A stretch of 64,000 nt of DNA from Metabacillus litoralis (GTDB lineage: Bacteria > Bacillota > Bacilli > Bacillales > Bacillaceae), in assembly GCF_007994985.1 (NCBI RefSeq), contig NZ_VOQF01000007.1:62001-126000 (forward strand), in the 5' to 3' direction. Within the stretch, counting starts at the first letter, position 1. Every line of letters begins with the position of its first letter. Positions 15,390 through 25,406 of this stretch are shown one piece after another. The position numbers were made by a program, and so were the translations under genes. The notes under the pieces were generated by a model. It ran no database searches. It had not been told where the DNA came from and saw only the letters and a program-made list of their open reading frames with translations.

Positions 15390-16514
15390 TTAGTTATTAA
15401 TTATATGTTCATTCTTTGCTTTGTTGTGTTCTTCTAGCGTTTTTGTGAAAATTACTTCCCCTTCTTTTGTTGCTAGGAAATATAAGAAATCTGTCGGTTC
15501 AGGGCTAAGTGCAGCAACAAAAGACATTTCACCAGCATTTGCAATAGGTCCAGGTGGAAGTCCAGTATTTTGATAAGTATTATATGGCGAATCCACTTCT
15601 AAATCTTTATATAACACTCTGTCCTTATGCTCACCTAATGCATATAAAACAGTTGGATCTGTTTGTAGCATCATATTCTTATCAATACGGTTATAAAAAA
15701 CACTTGAGATCTTCTCACGATCTGATTTTTCAGTTGCTTCTTCCTCAATTAGAGATGCCATTGTTACAAAGTAATGAACACTCATATTTTTTTCTTGAAG
15801 TTGCGGAATATATTTTGCAACAACTTCACTCATTTTTGTGATCATCGGTTCTAGAATCTCTTCAATTGTAGGTTCTTCTTGATAATAAGGATATGTTGCA
15901 GGAAATAAGTAACCCTCGAGTGGATACTTAACATTTTCCTTGAATATATCATCAGTGAGCAAATCAGGGTATTCAGCTCTCATAGATTCGATGAAGCTTT
16001 TATCATTTAATTTATCAAAAATCTCATCTTCTGAATAGTTTGTATTGTTAGAAATAATTGATGCTATTTCTGTTAGTTGTCTTCCTTCTGGAATTGTCAC
16101 TTGGAATACAACATCATCCATGACTTTCCCTTTTTTTATGCTAGCTATAATTTCTTGAAATGTCATTGATTTTTTCAGCTGGTAATCACCTGCTTGAAAA
16201 CCAGATTCATTTTTAAATTTAATATAATATTTAAAAACACGATCGTCTTTTATAATATCATTTTCTTCTAGAATTTTTGATATTGACGAAACTGATGAAC
16301 CAATTGGTATCGTCACATCAACAGGCGTTTGATCAGTTGGATCGACTGGCTCTAACGAAGATTTAATATAGAGATAGCCACCTCCGATTAATCCGGAAAA
16401 AACAATTAAAAGAATAATAAATACGGAAAGAACAATTCTCCGAACAACCTTTGCCTCATTATGTTTCTCTAATAACTTTTTTCGGAATGAATCTTTTTTT
16501 GGATTTTCAGACAT
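15390..16514 (-). CDS. mltG: Endolytic peptidoglycan transglycosylase MltG (YrrL)
   Basis: Cleaves nascent glycan strands at the membrane and is thought to set glycan length. The 374-residue protein has a basic cytoplasmic N-terminus, a membrane anchor at about 26-50 (IVLSVFIILLIVFSGLIGGG), a LysM-like region near 66-125 and the YceG catalytic domain. ASLIEEEA at 253-260 contains the predicted catalytic glutamate (Glu257 by alignment with Escherichia coli Glu218). YPLEGYLFPATY and the FYNR segment are also conserved. GAGGAGG precedes the ATG. Confidence 0.94.
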   Translation of the reverse strand: MSENPKKDSFRKKLLEKHNEAKVVRRIVLSVFIILLIVFSGLIGGGYLYIKSSLEPVDPTDQTPVDVTIPIGSSVSSISKILEENDIIKDDRVFKYYIKFKNESGFQAGDYQLKKSMTFQEIIASIKKGKVMDDVVFQVTIPEGRQLTEIASIISNNTNYSEDEIFDKLNDKSFIESMRAEYPDLLTDDIFKENVKYPLEGYLFPATYPYYQEEPTIEEILEPMITKMSEVVAKYIPQLQEKNMSVHYFVTMASLIEEEATEKSDREKISSVFYNRIDKNMMLQTDPTVLYALGEHKDRVLYKDLEVDSPYNTYQNTGLPPGPIANAGEMSFVAALSPEPTDFLYFLATKEGEVIFTKTLEEHNKAKNEHIINN

Positions 16515-16641
16515 GTGTATCCTCCTCTCACCACAACTATTATACTACAATGTTCATGATTATTCGGCAATATTTTTAACATGACATGTAAAATACGATT
16601 TGAAATTGCCCATTTTGATTACTTTGATAAAGTTAGACAAA

Positions 16642-16680
16642 AAAAAGTGCAATAAGAGTATATCTCTTATCGCACTTTTT
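16642..16680 (-). terminator. yrzB terminator
   Basis: A nearly perfect 16-bp stem, AAAAAGTGCAATAAGAG with 16663-16680, followed by a T-rich run on the minus strand. It closes the alaS-yrzL-yrrK-yrzB group. Confidence 0.9.
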
Positions 16681-16684
16681 ATGC

Positions 16685-16975
16685 TTATTCTTGCTCTTCT
16701 TCTTCATCAAGAAATGTATTTAACATTTCCTCAATTAAGTCCCACTCTTCTTCCGTTTCAATTGGCTCTAGCTCTCCATCTTCACCGTCTGCATGTGGGT
16801 TAAAGCTTGAAGCATGAATTTCAATTTCTTCGCTATCGTCCTCTTCTGCACCTAGTGGATAGTATAACACATAAGATTTTTTGAATTCCTCTGACTCAAA
16901 TGTAAAAAGAACCTCACATAATTGTTCATTGCCATTCTCATCTATAACTGTAATTTGTTTTTCTCCGTGATCCAT
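16685..16975 (-). CDS. yrzB: DUF1292 family protein YrzB
   Basis: A 96-residue acidic protein of the DUF1292 family: a beta-rich N-terminus ([21 protein letters not shown], trimmed here to its core) with the characteristic YVLYYPLG, then a Glu/Asp-rich C-terminus ending DEEEEQE. Function unknown. It follows yrrK by 28 bp; GAGGTGAAG precedes the ATG. The yrzL-yrrK-yrzB order is conserved in Firmicutes. Confidence 0.9.
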   Translation of the reverse strand: MDHGEKQITVIDENGNEQLCEVLFTFESEEFKKSYVLYYPLGAEEDDSEEIEIHASSFNPHADGEDGELEPIETEEEWDLIEEMLNTFLDEEEEQE

Positions 16976-17003
16976 GAATTCTTCACCTCATAATAATTTT
17001 TGT

Positions 17004-17420
17004 CTAGTTTAAGCTATCTAAATAACCCTGTAATATCATCACTGCAGCCATTTTGTCTATAACCTTTTTTCTTTTTTTTCGACTAACATCTGCAGAGATT
17101 AGCATTTTTTCAGCAGCCATTGTTGTTAACCGCTCATCCCATAGGATAACAGGAAGATTAAACTTCTTTGTTAGTATTTCAGCAAAAGATTGACTTGCTT
17201 CCGCTCTTGGTCCAATTGTTCCATTCATGTTTTTAGGCATTCCAAGGACAATTTTCTCAACTTCATACTGTTTAATTAGTTCAGAAAGTCTTCCCAGTTG
17301 ATAGTCTCGACCTTCTTCATTGATTTTAATCGTTTCAATTCCTTGTGCTGTCCAGCGCAATTCATCACTAACGGCTACTCCCAATGTTTTAGTTCCTAAA
17401 TCTAATCCAAGTATTCGCAT
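17004..17420 (-). CDS. yrrK: Putative Holliday junction resolvase / pre-16S rRNA nuclease (YrrK, YqgF family)
   Basis: A 138-residue RNase H-fold protein of the YqgF/RuvX family. Predicted active-site acids are Asp7 ([15 protein letters not shown]), Glu55 region ([13 protein letters not shown]) and Asp95 (DERLTT). Family members have been assigned roles in 16S rRNA 5' maturation and in junction resolution; which holds here is not decided by sequence. It lies between yrzL and yrzB downstream of alaS. Confidence 0.93.
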   Translation of the reverse strand: MRILGLDLGTKTLGVAVSDELRWTAQGIETIKINEEGRDYQLGRLSELIKQYEVEKIVLGMPKNMNGTIGPRAEASQSFAEILTKKFNLPVILWDERLTTMAAEKMLISADVSRKKRKKVIDKMAAVMILQGYLDSLN

Positions 17421-17560
17421 AATATGCCTCTCGATTTTATTGTATAAAGATTGGAACTGAATAATTTAGAGCATTTATTGCAGTTTCTAATTAATTCAGC
17501 CCATCAATATACAAATTTACATTTCATTTTTTACAGAACAGATACTTTAGATACAAAAGA

Positions 17561-17821
17561 TCAAATCCGTTTTTGTAAGTAAGATTTAACTAGCTCCTCA
17601 ATTAATTCATCCCGCTCAAGCTTGCGAATTAGATTTCTTGCATCACGATGACGAGGAATATAGGCTGGGTCACCAGAAAGCAAATAGCCCACAATTTGAT
17701 TTATTGGATTATAGCCTTTTTCTTGTAATGCATCGTATACAGTATAAAGGACTTCGTTTACATTCGTTTCGACAGAGTCGTCAGAGAAATTAAATTTCAT
17801 CGTTTTATCAAATGAACTCAC
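17561..17821 (-). CDS. yrzL: IreB-family regulatory phosphoprotein YrzL
   Basis: An 86-residue protein of the DUF965/IreB family. It has the N-terminal [10 protein letters not shown] segment with the threonine region phosphorylated by the PASTA kinase in Enterococcus, then the conserved [20 protein letters not shown] and [20 protein letters not shown] core. The start is GTG, with GAGGTGCGAAG upstream. Located between alaS and yrrK. A link to PrkC signalling is inferred from the Enterococcus homologue. Confidence 0.92.
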   Translation of the reverse strand: MSSFDKTMKFNFSDDSVETNVNEVLYTVYDALQEKGYNPINQIVGYLLSGDPAYIPRHRDARNLIRKLERDELIEELVKSYLQKRI

Positions 17822-17899
17822 CTTCGCACCTCTTTCCCAGATTCTTAAGAAGAAATCTGCTTGTCCAATCTTACCTTTATTTTACACTACTTTTACTAA

Positions 17900-20539
17900 T
17901 TATAAAACGGATTCAATCCATTCTTCAGCATATTTAAGTGCTCCGTCCAGTTTTTCAGGATTTTTAGCACCTGCTTGAGCCATTTCTGGGCGACCGCCAC
18001 CTTTTCCATCACATCGTTCTGCAATTTCTTTAATAAGTTTTCCTGCATGGTAGCCTTTATCTACTAAATCCTTCGTTATTCCTGCAACTAAATTCACTTT
18101 ACCATCCTCAGCAGCTCCGAGAACAACAATAGCTGATTGCAGCTTATTTTTCAAGTCATCCATCATTCCACGTAGACTATTCATATCCTTAGCATTCACT
18201 TTGGCAGCAAGAAGTGTTACACCATTAATCGTTTTAGCTTGATCTACAATATTACCTGCTTCTAAGTTTCCAAGTTTAGAATTTAATGATTCATTTTCTC
18301 GTTGAAGTAATCTGAAGTCTTGAAGTAAGCCACTAATTCTTGTTGTAATATCTTTAGGATTTGATTTTAACAGCTCTGAAGCTTCTGCGAGTTTCTGTAA
18401 TTGTTCATTTATAACTTGATAAGCTGCTTTACCTGTTACAGCTTCAATACGTCTAGTTCCAGCACCGATTCCAGATTCAGTTACAATTTTAAATAAACCA
18501 ATTGTTGCTGTGTTATCTACATGACAACCACCACAAAGCTCTAAGCTGTAGTCGCCCACTTGGACTACTCTAACTACCTCTCCATACTTTTCGCCAAATA
18601 ACGCCATCGCACCCATTTCTTTAGCTTCTGCAAGGGATTTTAGCTCAATTTGAACAGAAATGCTCTTCCAAATTTGTTCGTTAACATTATGTTCGATCAT
18701 AGATAATTCTTCTTGTGTTACTTGTCCAAAATGAGAAAAATCAAAGCGCAGACGATCAGCAGTAACTAATGATCCTGCTTGGTTTACATGTTCGCCTAAC
18801 ACATCTTTTAATGCTTGATGCAATAAATGGGTTGCAGTATGATTCTTAACAATACCACTACGATTTGCTTTTGTAACAGATGCTTTAAACGTGTCACCAG
18901 TTTGTAAAGTACCACTTTCAACTACTACCAGATGAAGATTTTGTCCGTTTGGTGCTTTTTGAACATTTTTTACTTTAACATGTGTTTTACTATTGATTAG
19001 TGTTCCTTCATCTGCGATTTGTCCACCGCTTTCAGCATAAAAAGGTGTTGTATCAAGGATAACTTGAATTTCTTCTCCTTCAGAAGCTTTATGAACAAGT
19101 TCTCCATCTTTAATGATTACCATAACTTTTGCTTGCTCAATCTCTAATTGGTTATAACCAACAAACTCACTTTTTTCCTTTATTTCTCCGAGCACTCCAC
19201 TTTGTACTTGCATAGAATCAACTTTTTGAATTGCTGCACGAGCTCGATCACGCTGGCGACCCATTTCTTCTTCAAAACCAGCTTGATCAACCTTCATTCC
19301 TTCCTCTTCTGCATATTCCTCAGTTAACTCAACTGGAAATCCGTAAGTGTCATATAAACGGAAAACATCTTCTCCTGGAATGATATCTTTACCTTGCTTT
19401 TTCTGACTTTTGATTACTTCACTAAGAATTGCCAAACCATCATTTAGTGTTTCATGAAAACGTTCTTCTTCATTTTTAATCACTTTTTGAATAAATTCTG
19501 TTTTATCTTTCACTTCAGGATAGAAATCGACCATAATCTCTGCTACAACTGGAACTAATTCATACATAAAAGGACGATTAATATTAATTTGTTTCGCATA
19601 CCGAACTGCTCTTCTTAATAAACGTCGAAGAACATATCCACGGCCTTCATTAGAAGGTAGAGCTCCATCACTAATGGCAAAGCTTACTGTACGGACATGG
19701 TCAGCAATAACCTTAAATGCAACATCTTTATCTTTATCAGTACGGTATTGCTCACCTGATATTTCCTCTGTTGCACGAATTATTGGAATAAATAAATCTG
19801 TGTCAAAGTTCGTTTGAACATTTTGAATAACAGAGACCATTCTTTCAAGTCCCATTCCTGTATCAATGTTTTTCTTTGGAAGTGGAGTGTATGTTCCATC
19901 TGGATTATGATTAAATTGAGAAAATACTAAATTCCACACTTCTAAATACCGCTCATTTTCTCCACCTGGATACAATTCTGGGTCATGTACATCATTTCCG
20001 TATTCTTCTCCTCGATCATAAAAGATCTCGGTATTTGGTCCACTAGGTCCTTCACCTATATCCCAAAAGTTACCCTCTAAGCGAATAATTCGCTCCTCAG
20101 GAACACCAATTTTATCTTTCCAAATATCAAATGCTTCGGTATCTTCAGGGTGTATCGTTACTGAAAGCTTATCAGCATCAAACCCAATCCATTTTTCACT
20201 TGTTAAGAACTCCCAAGCCCATTCAATAGCTTCAACCTTAAAGTAATCTCCAATTGAAAAATTACCTAGCATTTCAAAGAATGTATGATGTCTAGCAGTT
20301 TTACCAACATTCTCAATATCATTTGTTCTAATTGATTTTTGTGCATTACAAATTCTTGGATTGGCAGGAATAACTCTCCCATCAAAATATTTTTTTAATG
20401 TCGCAACACCACTGTTAATCCAAAGTAATGTAGGGTCCTCATGTGGTACTAGAGAAGCACTTGGCTCTACACCATGCCCTTTTTCTTTGAAAAAGTCCAA
20501 AAACATTTGGCGCACTTCTGCTGATTGTAAATTTCTCAT
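17900..20539 (-). CDS. alaS: Alanyl-tRNA synthetase
   Basis: Charges tRNA-Ala and edits Ser/Gly mischarging. The 879-residue protein has class II motifs in the N-terminal catalytic domain ([39 protein letters not shown]), then the editing domain with HxxxH at 567-571 (HTATH) and CGGCH at 669-673, and a C-terminal DHHA1 domain ending near [13 protein letters not shown]. The ATG at 20539 has GGAGG 6 nt upstream; five extra upstream codons were discarded. A T-box leader at 20616-20925 controls it. Confidence 0.98.
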   Translation of the reverse strand: MRNLQSAEVRQMFLDFFKEKGHGVEPSASLVPHEDPTLLWINSGVATLKKYFDGRVIPANPRICNAQKSIRTNDIENVGKTARHHTFFEMLGNFSIGDYFKVEAIEWAWEFLTSEKWIGFDADKLSVTIHPEDTEAFDIWKDKIGVPEERIIRLEGNFWDIGEGPSGPNTEIFYDRGEEYGNDVHDPELYPGGENERYLEVWNLVFSQFNHNPDGTYTPLPKKNIDTGMGLERMVSVIQNVQTNFDTDLFIPIIRATEEISGEQYRTDKDKDVAFKVIADHVRTVSFAISDGALPSNEGRGYVLRRLLRRAVRYAKQININRPFMYELVPVVAEIMVDFYPEVKDKTEFIQKVIKNEEERFHETLNDGLAILSEVIKSQKKQGKDIIPGEDVFRLYDTYGFPVELTEEYAEEEGMKVDQAGFEEEMGRQRDRARAAIQKVDSMQVQSGVLGEIKEKSEFVGYNQLEIEQAKVMVIIKDGELVHKASEGEEIQVILDTTPFYAESGGQIADEGTLINSKTHVKVKNVQKAPNGQNLHLVVVESGTLQTGDTFKASVTKANRSGIVKNHTATHLLHQALKDVLGEHVNQAGSLVTADRLRFDFSHFGQVTQEELSMIEHNVNEQIWKSISVQIELKSLAEAKEMGAMALFGEKYGEVVRVVQVGDYSLELCGGCHVDNTATIGLFKIVTESGIGAGTRRIEAVTGKAAYQVINEQLQKLAEASELLKSNPKDITTRISGLLQDFRLLQRENESLNSKLGNLEAGNIVDQAKTINGVTLLAAKVNAKDMNSLRGMMDDLKNKLQSAIVVLGAAEDGKVNLVAGITKDLVDKGYHAGKLIKEIAERCDGKGGGRPEMAQAGAKNPEKLDGALKYAEEWIESVL

Positions 20540-20615
20540 ATGTATCCTCCTCATTTGTTATCAATAGTTTCAATTATGTGTTTTCTAATTGCATAAAACA
20601 TAAATCACACAAAAA

Positions 20616-20925
20616 ACTCTCGTCTCTGTGTAAAGAAATCCATCTTTGCACAGGGACGAGAGTAAACTCGCGGTACCACCCTGATTATGAACTTGCACGC
20701 AAGAATCTCTTTACTACTAGCCAATAGGCAAAAGTTAGAAAGAAAAATGCGTGACTTATGTTCATCACCTCTAATAACCGTAACGTGGTTATAACGGCAG
20801 GTTTTTCTGCACTTAGGAATAGCTTTTTGCTGTGCCTACCTAGAATTTCTTACAGCCAAGGAAATTCCTCTCTGAAAAGGCGGTAACAACATCTTTTTCC
20901 ATCATTGTGATTGCAATATTCAATA
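20616..20925 (-). promoter_or_regulatory. T-box leader of alaS
   Basis: On the minus strand the T-box core AGGGTGGTACCGCGAG occupies 20667-20682, which pairs with the uncharged tRNA NCCA end. A terminator stem follows (20644-20663 with 20616-20635, then TTTTTT). A Stem I-like region lies at about 20780-20895 with CAGAGAGGAATTT on its 5' side. Uncharged tRNA-Ala should favour the antiterminator. I could not settle the specifier codon; GCA in AAGTGCAG and GCU in AAGCTATTCC are both candidates. Confidence 0.92.
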
Positions 20926-20936
20926 TTCTATCGTGA

Positions 20937-20965
20937 ATTATAGACAAGCATGCGATAAATGTCAA
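20937..20965 (-). promoter_or_regulatory. Consensus sigma-A promoter of alaS
   Basis: TTGACA and TATAAT are separated by exactly 17 bp, a perfect vegetative promoter. It overlaps the stop end of yrrI and would start transcription about 12 nt before the T-box leader. Confidence 0.85.
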
Positions 20966-22023
20966 TGTTGTCTTCTCAGTAATACAAGGTGAAGGATCAT
21001 CACACGTAACACTACTACAATGGGAACAGCTATCATCAATCCAACAATCCCGCCAATTTCACCACCAGACAATAATGCGAGCATAATAATGATTGGATGC
21101 ATGTGCAAGCTTTTACCTACAACTAATGGTCCTAGAATATTTCCCTCAATAAATTGTAAAGACAATATGATAACAACAACAATTATAATTGTTTGTGTAG
21201 ACATTGTTGCTGCTATGATTAAGGCAGGAACTGCTCCAATTACTGGTCCAAAATAAGGGATAATGTTGGTTACACCAATTAATAATCCCAGAATTAAGGG
21301 GTATTTCACATCAAAAAACCATAATGAAATAAACGCAAGTAACCCAATAATAAAGCAAACAAATAATTGTCCTCTAATATAATTTCCTAGCGAGCGATCA
21401 ATGTCCTTTAAAAATTGAATGGCTTCACTACGCCATTTTCTAGGAGTTAAATACCACCCAGCTTTTTTAATTTGATCATAATCTTTCAGCATATAAAACA
21501 CTAGAAATGGGATAATGGCGATTAATAGCATATAATCGAAAATCCCTTTTAAACTGCTAATAACATTCTCGACAGTTAACGCTAACCATGCTTCTGTTTT
21601 TGCAAATAGTTGATCAATCCGTTCATGAATACCATTAGGCCAGCGGTTTGTTTGATCATGAATAGAATCAACCCATTCAGAATACGCTGCAGAAAGCTGT
21701 GGGAAATTCTCTGATAAATCCCGAAGCTGATTAACTAGTACAGGAATTCCTTTATAAAAACCGTAACCAATAGAACCGAAAAAGAGCAAATAAATAATTA
21801 AGATTGAAATTGGTCTTGGAACACCTGTACGATGTAATTTCTCAATTATTGGATGTAAAAGATATGTAATAAAAGCTCCTATTAAGAAAGGGATAAATAT
21901 GGCTTTGAACATAAGAAAAAAGGGAGCCCATATATTATAAAGTTTGAAAAAGACATATATTGTAAGTAATCCGAGCAATAAAATAGTGATACGTAATAAC
22001 CATTTTATTTGTTGTTCTCTCAA
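20962..22023 (-). CDS. yrrI: AI-2E family transporter YrrI
   Basis: A 353-residue polytopic membrane protein of the AI-2E/PerM family, with seven to eight hydrophobic segments, a central soluble insert (roughly residues 70-150), and the family's PFLVFYMLKDYD and NIIPYFGPVIGAVPA motifs. Substrate is unknown; some relatives exchange Na+/H+ or export small molecules. The TTG at 22023 was preferred because GAGGAGG lies 7 nt upstream and gives the usual family length; a GTG-less longer frame begins inside that site. Confidence 0.87.
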   Translation of the reverse strand: MREQQIKWLLRITILLLGLLTIYVFFKLYNIWAPFFLMFKAIFIPFLIGAFITYLLHPIIEKLHRTGVPRPISILIIYLLFFGSIGYGFYKGIPVLVNQLRDLSENFPQLSAAYSEWVDSIHDQTNRWPNGIHERIDQLFAKTEAWLALTVENVISSLKGIFDYMLLIAIIPFLVFYMLKDYDQIKKAGWYLTPRKWRSEAIQFLKDIDRSLGNYIRGQLFVCFIIGLLAFISLWFFDVKYPLILGLLIGVTNIIPYFGPVIGAVPALIIAATMSTQTIIIVVVIILSLQFIEGNILGPLVVGKSLHMHPIIIMLALLSGGEIGGIVGLMIAVPIVVVLRVMILHLVLLRRQH

Positions 22024-22101
22024 GAAACTCCCTCCTCTATCCATTTATTCTTTAAAGGAAGGAGACATTTTATACATGTTGCATTTACTATAAATATGAA
22101 A

Positions 22102-22123
22102 AAGAGAGCTGAACAGTCAGCTC
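22102..22123 (-). terminator. yrzQ terminator
   Basis: A GAGCTGA/TCAGCTC hairpin (22106-22112, 22117-22123) followed by TTTTT on the minus strand, 13 bp after the yrzQ stop. Confidence 0.75.
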
Positions 22124-22135
22124 CCTAAAGAAATA

Positions 22136-22267
22136 TTAAAATATTTTCATCATACGTTTTTTCATTTTTTTCATTGAACGATTATTTGTCATGTTAGAGT
22201 TGCGAGCAAAATGATAAGCTGCAGCACCTAATCCTAAAGACATTAATGAGGTTACAGTACGTTTCAA
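22136..22267 (-). CDS. yrzQ: YrzQ family small protein (DUF3918)
   Basis: A 43-residue peptide: MKRTVTSLMSLGLGAAAYHF is a short hydrophobic helix, followed by ARNSNMTNNRSMKKMKKRMM, a very basic tail. This matches the YrzQ family. Start is TTG with GGGGAG 8 nt upstream. It lies 14 bp after yrzR and has its own terminator. Function unknown; probably membrane-associated. Confidence 0.8.
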   Translation of the reverse strand: MKRTVTSLMSLGLGAAAYHFARNSNMTNNRSMKKMKKRMMKIF

Positions 22268-22281
22268 AATCAATCTCCCCT

Positions 22282-22473
22282 TTACATGCTTATTGATCGT
22301 TCATCATCTGAAAACAAATCATCAAGTGAGCTTAATGTGCCATCTTCCTCAACTTGATGTGTTAATATTTTCCCTTTAGTGACAGATAATTCAATAAAGC
22401 AGCTCCAGCAGTAATATTGATTTACACCTATCTTCCCAAGATCTTTACTTTTACAATTCGGACATGAAAACAA
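22282..22473 (-). CDS. yrzR: Zinc-ribbon small protein (YrzR-like)
   Basis: A 63-residue protein with two CxxC knuckles, CPNC at 4-7 and CWSC at 22-25, framing SKDLGKIGVNQYY, and an acidic tail (EEDGTLSSLDDLFSDDE). A zinc-binding role is visible; the function is unknown. Start is TTG with GAGGTG 7 nt upstream. It sits between yrrD and yrzQ; the symbol rests on that conserved order. Confidence 0.75.
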   Translation of the reverse strand: MFSCPNCKSKDLGKIGVNQYYCWSCFIELSVTKGKILTHQVEEDGTLSSLDDLFSDDERSISM

Positions 22474-22496
22474 ACGGGCACACCTCTTTTACATTC

Positions 22497-22970
22497 TTAA
22501 AAGTCTATGACGATCGCATCTTTGCTTATCGATAGCGGCTCCCCGCTAGCCTTAACCACTTTTTTTCCTTCAGCGATGTCAGCAAAAAAACCGTCCGTCA
22601 ACTCGTATGCCTCAATTGTGCCCATTTCCTCTGAAAAATATACGTCCTCCAACAAACCAAGTTTTTCTCCTTCTTTTGTTAAAACTGATTTGTATTGAAG
22701 ATCACTGTAAGTGTTATACGTATAATTTTTCTTTAGATCATGAATTGTTAATAAATTTTCAGCTTCATCAACCATTACACCATGATCACCAATTGCATGT
22801 ATAGATTCAATAGGTAAAAAACGATCACGATGGAAAAGACCCTTTCCTTCCATAAGAAGTCCGATGATAAAGCCTTGGGTAGATACGCATAAATTCGTTA
22901 TATGACCAAGAAGGTCAGCACTGCTGGTGCTGTACACTGGAAGTCCTTTAAGCTTTGAATATGTTCGCAA
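22497..22970 (-). CDS. yrrD: PRC-barrel domain protein YrrD
   Basis: A 157-residue protein with two PRC-barrel-like repeats: MRTYSKLKGLPVYSTSSADL with GHITNLCVS, then KSVLTKEGEKLGLLEDVYF. PRC barrels usually mediate RNA or protein contacts; the specific role is unknown. The TTG at 22970 follows GAGGTGGAG by about 5 nt and begins at the conserved fold; an ATG eight codons earlier is poorly placed for its Shine-Dalgarno. It directly follows recD2. Confidence 0.85.
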   Translation of the reverse strand: MRTYSKLKGLPVYSTSSADLLGHITNLCVSTQGFIIGLLMEGKGLFHRDRFLPIESIHAIGDHGVMVDEAENLLTIHDLKKNYTYNTYSDLQYKSVLTKEGEKLGLLEDVYFSEEMGTIEAYELTDGFFADIAEGKKVVKASGEPLSISKDAIVIDF

Positions 22971-22996
22971 AGTAGCTCCACCTCTTTCGAACATTT

Positions 22997-25378
22997 TTAT
23001 GATTCACTAACCTCCATAAAGTCATACGGTGTAACGTTTTCCATGCCAATATTTGCATCTTCTACAGGGAATGGTAATTCTTTTTGCAATTCATCAATGA
23101 TCATTTCTGTTCCATCTTTATTTAGCTTTAACATCAGACTTGTTTGTCTTTCGGAGCTCTCATTATTCGAAATTCCCCATTGTAAAGCATCTCTCTCACC
23201 ACAAAGAATCAGTGATCGTTTACTTCTCGTTATGGCTGTATAAATTAAATTTCGACGTAGCATTCGATAATAACCCTTAACGATAGGTAAAATTACAATT
23301 GGAAATTCGCTTCCTTGTGATTTATGAATAGAACAACAAAAAGCATGTGTAAACTGATTAAAATCCTGTTTTGTATAGGTGACTTCATTTCCATCAAATG
23401 CAACAACGATCATATCTTCTTTTTCTGTATTTTCCTTCGCATAGAAAATGGACACGATCTCTCCGATATCTCCATTAAAAACATTTTGATCAGGCTGGTT
23501 TACCAATTGAAGAATTTTATCACCATTCCGATAAATAACTTCACCAAACTTCATTTCTCTTTTACCAGGTGTCTTGGGATTAAAAAGTTCCTGTAGAAGT
23601 TTGTTTAATTGGTCAATACCAGCAGGTCCCTTATACATTGGAGCCAAAATTTGAATGTCCCTTGCAGAATACCCTTTATTTATTGCACTTTTTATTACTT
23701 TTTCAATAACCTCTTTCATCTGTGATTGTGAACACTGAATAAAAGAACGATCAGAGGTTGGTTTCGTAATATTTTGTGGCAAATTCCCTTTTTTGATTTC
23801 ATGTGCAAGCTCAATAATGGATGATCCTTCTGCTTGTCGATATATATCAGTTAACCTCACAGTAGGTATGGTTGAAGAAGCTAATAGATCTCTAAGAACC
23901 TGACCAGGACCTACGGAAGGAAGTTGATCTTCATCACCTACCATGACAACTTGAATGTTTTCAGGTAAAGCTTTAAATAACTGATTTGCTATCCAAATAT
24001 CAACCATCGATACTTCATCTACGATGAGTAATTTTCCTGCAATTGGGTTATTCTCATCATGTTCAAAGCCATCGGCACCATTCCATTTTAATAAGCGATG
24101 AATTGTAACAGCTGATAGTCCTGTAGCTTCACTCATTCTTTTAGCAGCTCGACCTGTTGGTGCAACTAAAAGAATAGGGAATGGTTCTTCCTTTTTATAA
24201 TCTGAGGGATCCAATGAACAACCATGTAAGTCTGAATAAAGTTCTACAATCCCTTTAATAACTGTTGTTTTACCCGTTCCAGGTCCACCTGTTAACAAAA
24301 GCATTGGTGACATGAGTGCTTTTTGAATGGCGTCTTTTTGTGTTGGTGCATAATGGACCTTTAACCGTTCTTCAAGGTTTCCAAGAGATAACAAAAATTC
24401 AGATTCAGGAAAAAGCTCTTCGTACTCTTGTTGATCTAAAACTCTTTTGATATTTTTCACTAATCCTTGTTCAGCAAAATAAAGAGAAGGTAAATATGCA
24501 CGATCTTCCTCAACAATCATTTTTCCTTCTTCACCTAAGGAAATAATTTCATTAGCAATCTCTTCTTCATGAATGAGACCTTTTTTTGAATGATCAAGTA
24601 GCTCTTTCGTTTTTATAATTAATTGATCCACTTTTATATAAACATGACCATCCTGTAAACATAAGTGTTCAATAATATAATGACAAGCAGCTTTAATTCT
24701 TTCAGAGCTTTTTGCTGATATACCAATTTGCTGACCTAGTTCATCAGCTCGTACAAACCCTATCCCTTCTATATCTTGCACCAATTGATAGGGGTTTTCC
24801 TGGATGATTGCTAACGTTTGGTCTTGGTATGTTTGATATATTTTCATAGCAAGCTGTGGACCAAATCCCACTTGATTTAGTGAAATCATTACTTGTTCAA
24901 GACCTTGATGAGAAACAAGTGCTTCAACTAATTGTTTCGCTTTTTCTTTGTTTACTTTAGGAATTTCGTCGAGGATAGAAGGATTCTGAAGAATTTTTGA
25001 AATAGCTGATTCACCCAATTTATCAACAATTGCTTCTGCGGTTTTCTTTCCAATTCCTTTAAAAAGATCGCTCGATAAATATTGAACGATTCCTTCCTTT
25101 GTTTGAGGTATTTCTTTTCGAAAATGCTCAGTTTGAAATTGCAAACCAAATTTAGGATGGTTTGTAAATGAACCAAAAAAGGTGTATGTATCATCTTCAT
25201 GCAGGAGTGGGAAATATCCAGTAACTGTTATTTCTTTATCTTCAATATTCTCACTTGTTTCATGAATTCTTACTTTTAAGACAGAATATAAATTCTGTTC
25301 ATTGTGAAAAATAACAACCTTCACTAAGCCCTTCACAAATTTTTCATTTTCCGCAAATAAATCCGCACTTTCCTGCAT
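22997..25378 (-). CDS. recD2: RecD2-type ATP-dependent DNA helicase
   Basis: A 5'-3' superfamily 1 helicase involved in mismatch repair and replication-fork integrity. The 793 residues have the RecD2-specific N-terminal region with helix-hairpin-helix segments (about 105-160, KGIGKKTAEAIV), Walker A GGPGTGKTT at 364-372, Walker B LLIVDEVSMVD, motif III QVVMVGDEDQLPSVGPG, and C-terminal motifs VHKSQG-like SIHKSQGSEF and AITRSKRSLILCG. The start at 25378 follows GAGGGGAG. It lies between the TPR gene yrrB and yrrD. Confidence 0.95.
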   Translation of the reverse strand: MQESADLFAENEKFVKGLVKVVIFHNEQNLYSVLKVRIHETSENIEDKEITVTGYFPLLHEDDTYTFFGSFTNHPKFGLQFQTEHFRKEIPQTKEGIVQYLSSDLFKGIGKKTAEAIVDKLGESAISKILQNPSILDEIPKVNKEKAKQLVEALVSHQGLEQVMISLNQVGFGPQLAMKIYQTYQDQTLAIIQENPYQLVQDIEGIGFVRADELGQQIGISAKSSERIKAACHYIIEHLCLQDGHVYIKVDQLIIKTKELLDHSKKGLIHEEEIANEIISLGEEGKMIVEEDRAYLPSLYFAEQGLVKNIKRVLDQQEYEELFPESEFLLSLGNLEERLKVHYAPTQKDAIQKALMSPMLLLTGGPGTGKTTVIKGIVELYSDLHGCSLDPSDYKKEEPFPILLVAPTGRAAKRMSEATGLSAVTIHRLLKWNGADGFEHDENNPIAGKLLIVDEVSMVDIWIANQLFKALPENIQVVMVGDEDQLPSVGPGQVLRDLLASSTIPTVRLTDIYRQAEGSSIIELAHEIKKGNLPQNITKPTSDRSFIQCSQSQMKEVIEKVIKSAINKGYSARDIQILAPMYKGPAGIDQLNKLLQELFNPKTPGKREMKFGEVIYRNGDKILQLVNQPDQNVFNGDIGEIVSIFYAKENTEKEDMIVVAFDGNEVTYTKQDFNQFTHAFCCSIHKSQGSEFPIVILPIVKGYYRMLRRNLIYTAITRSKRSLILCGERDALQWGISNNESSERQTSLMLKLNKDGTEMIIDELQKELPFPVEDANIGMENVTPYDFMEVSES

Positions 25379-25406
25379 GACACCATACTCCCCTCTAATG
25401 CAACTA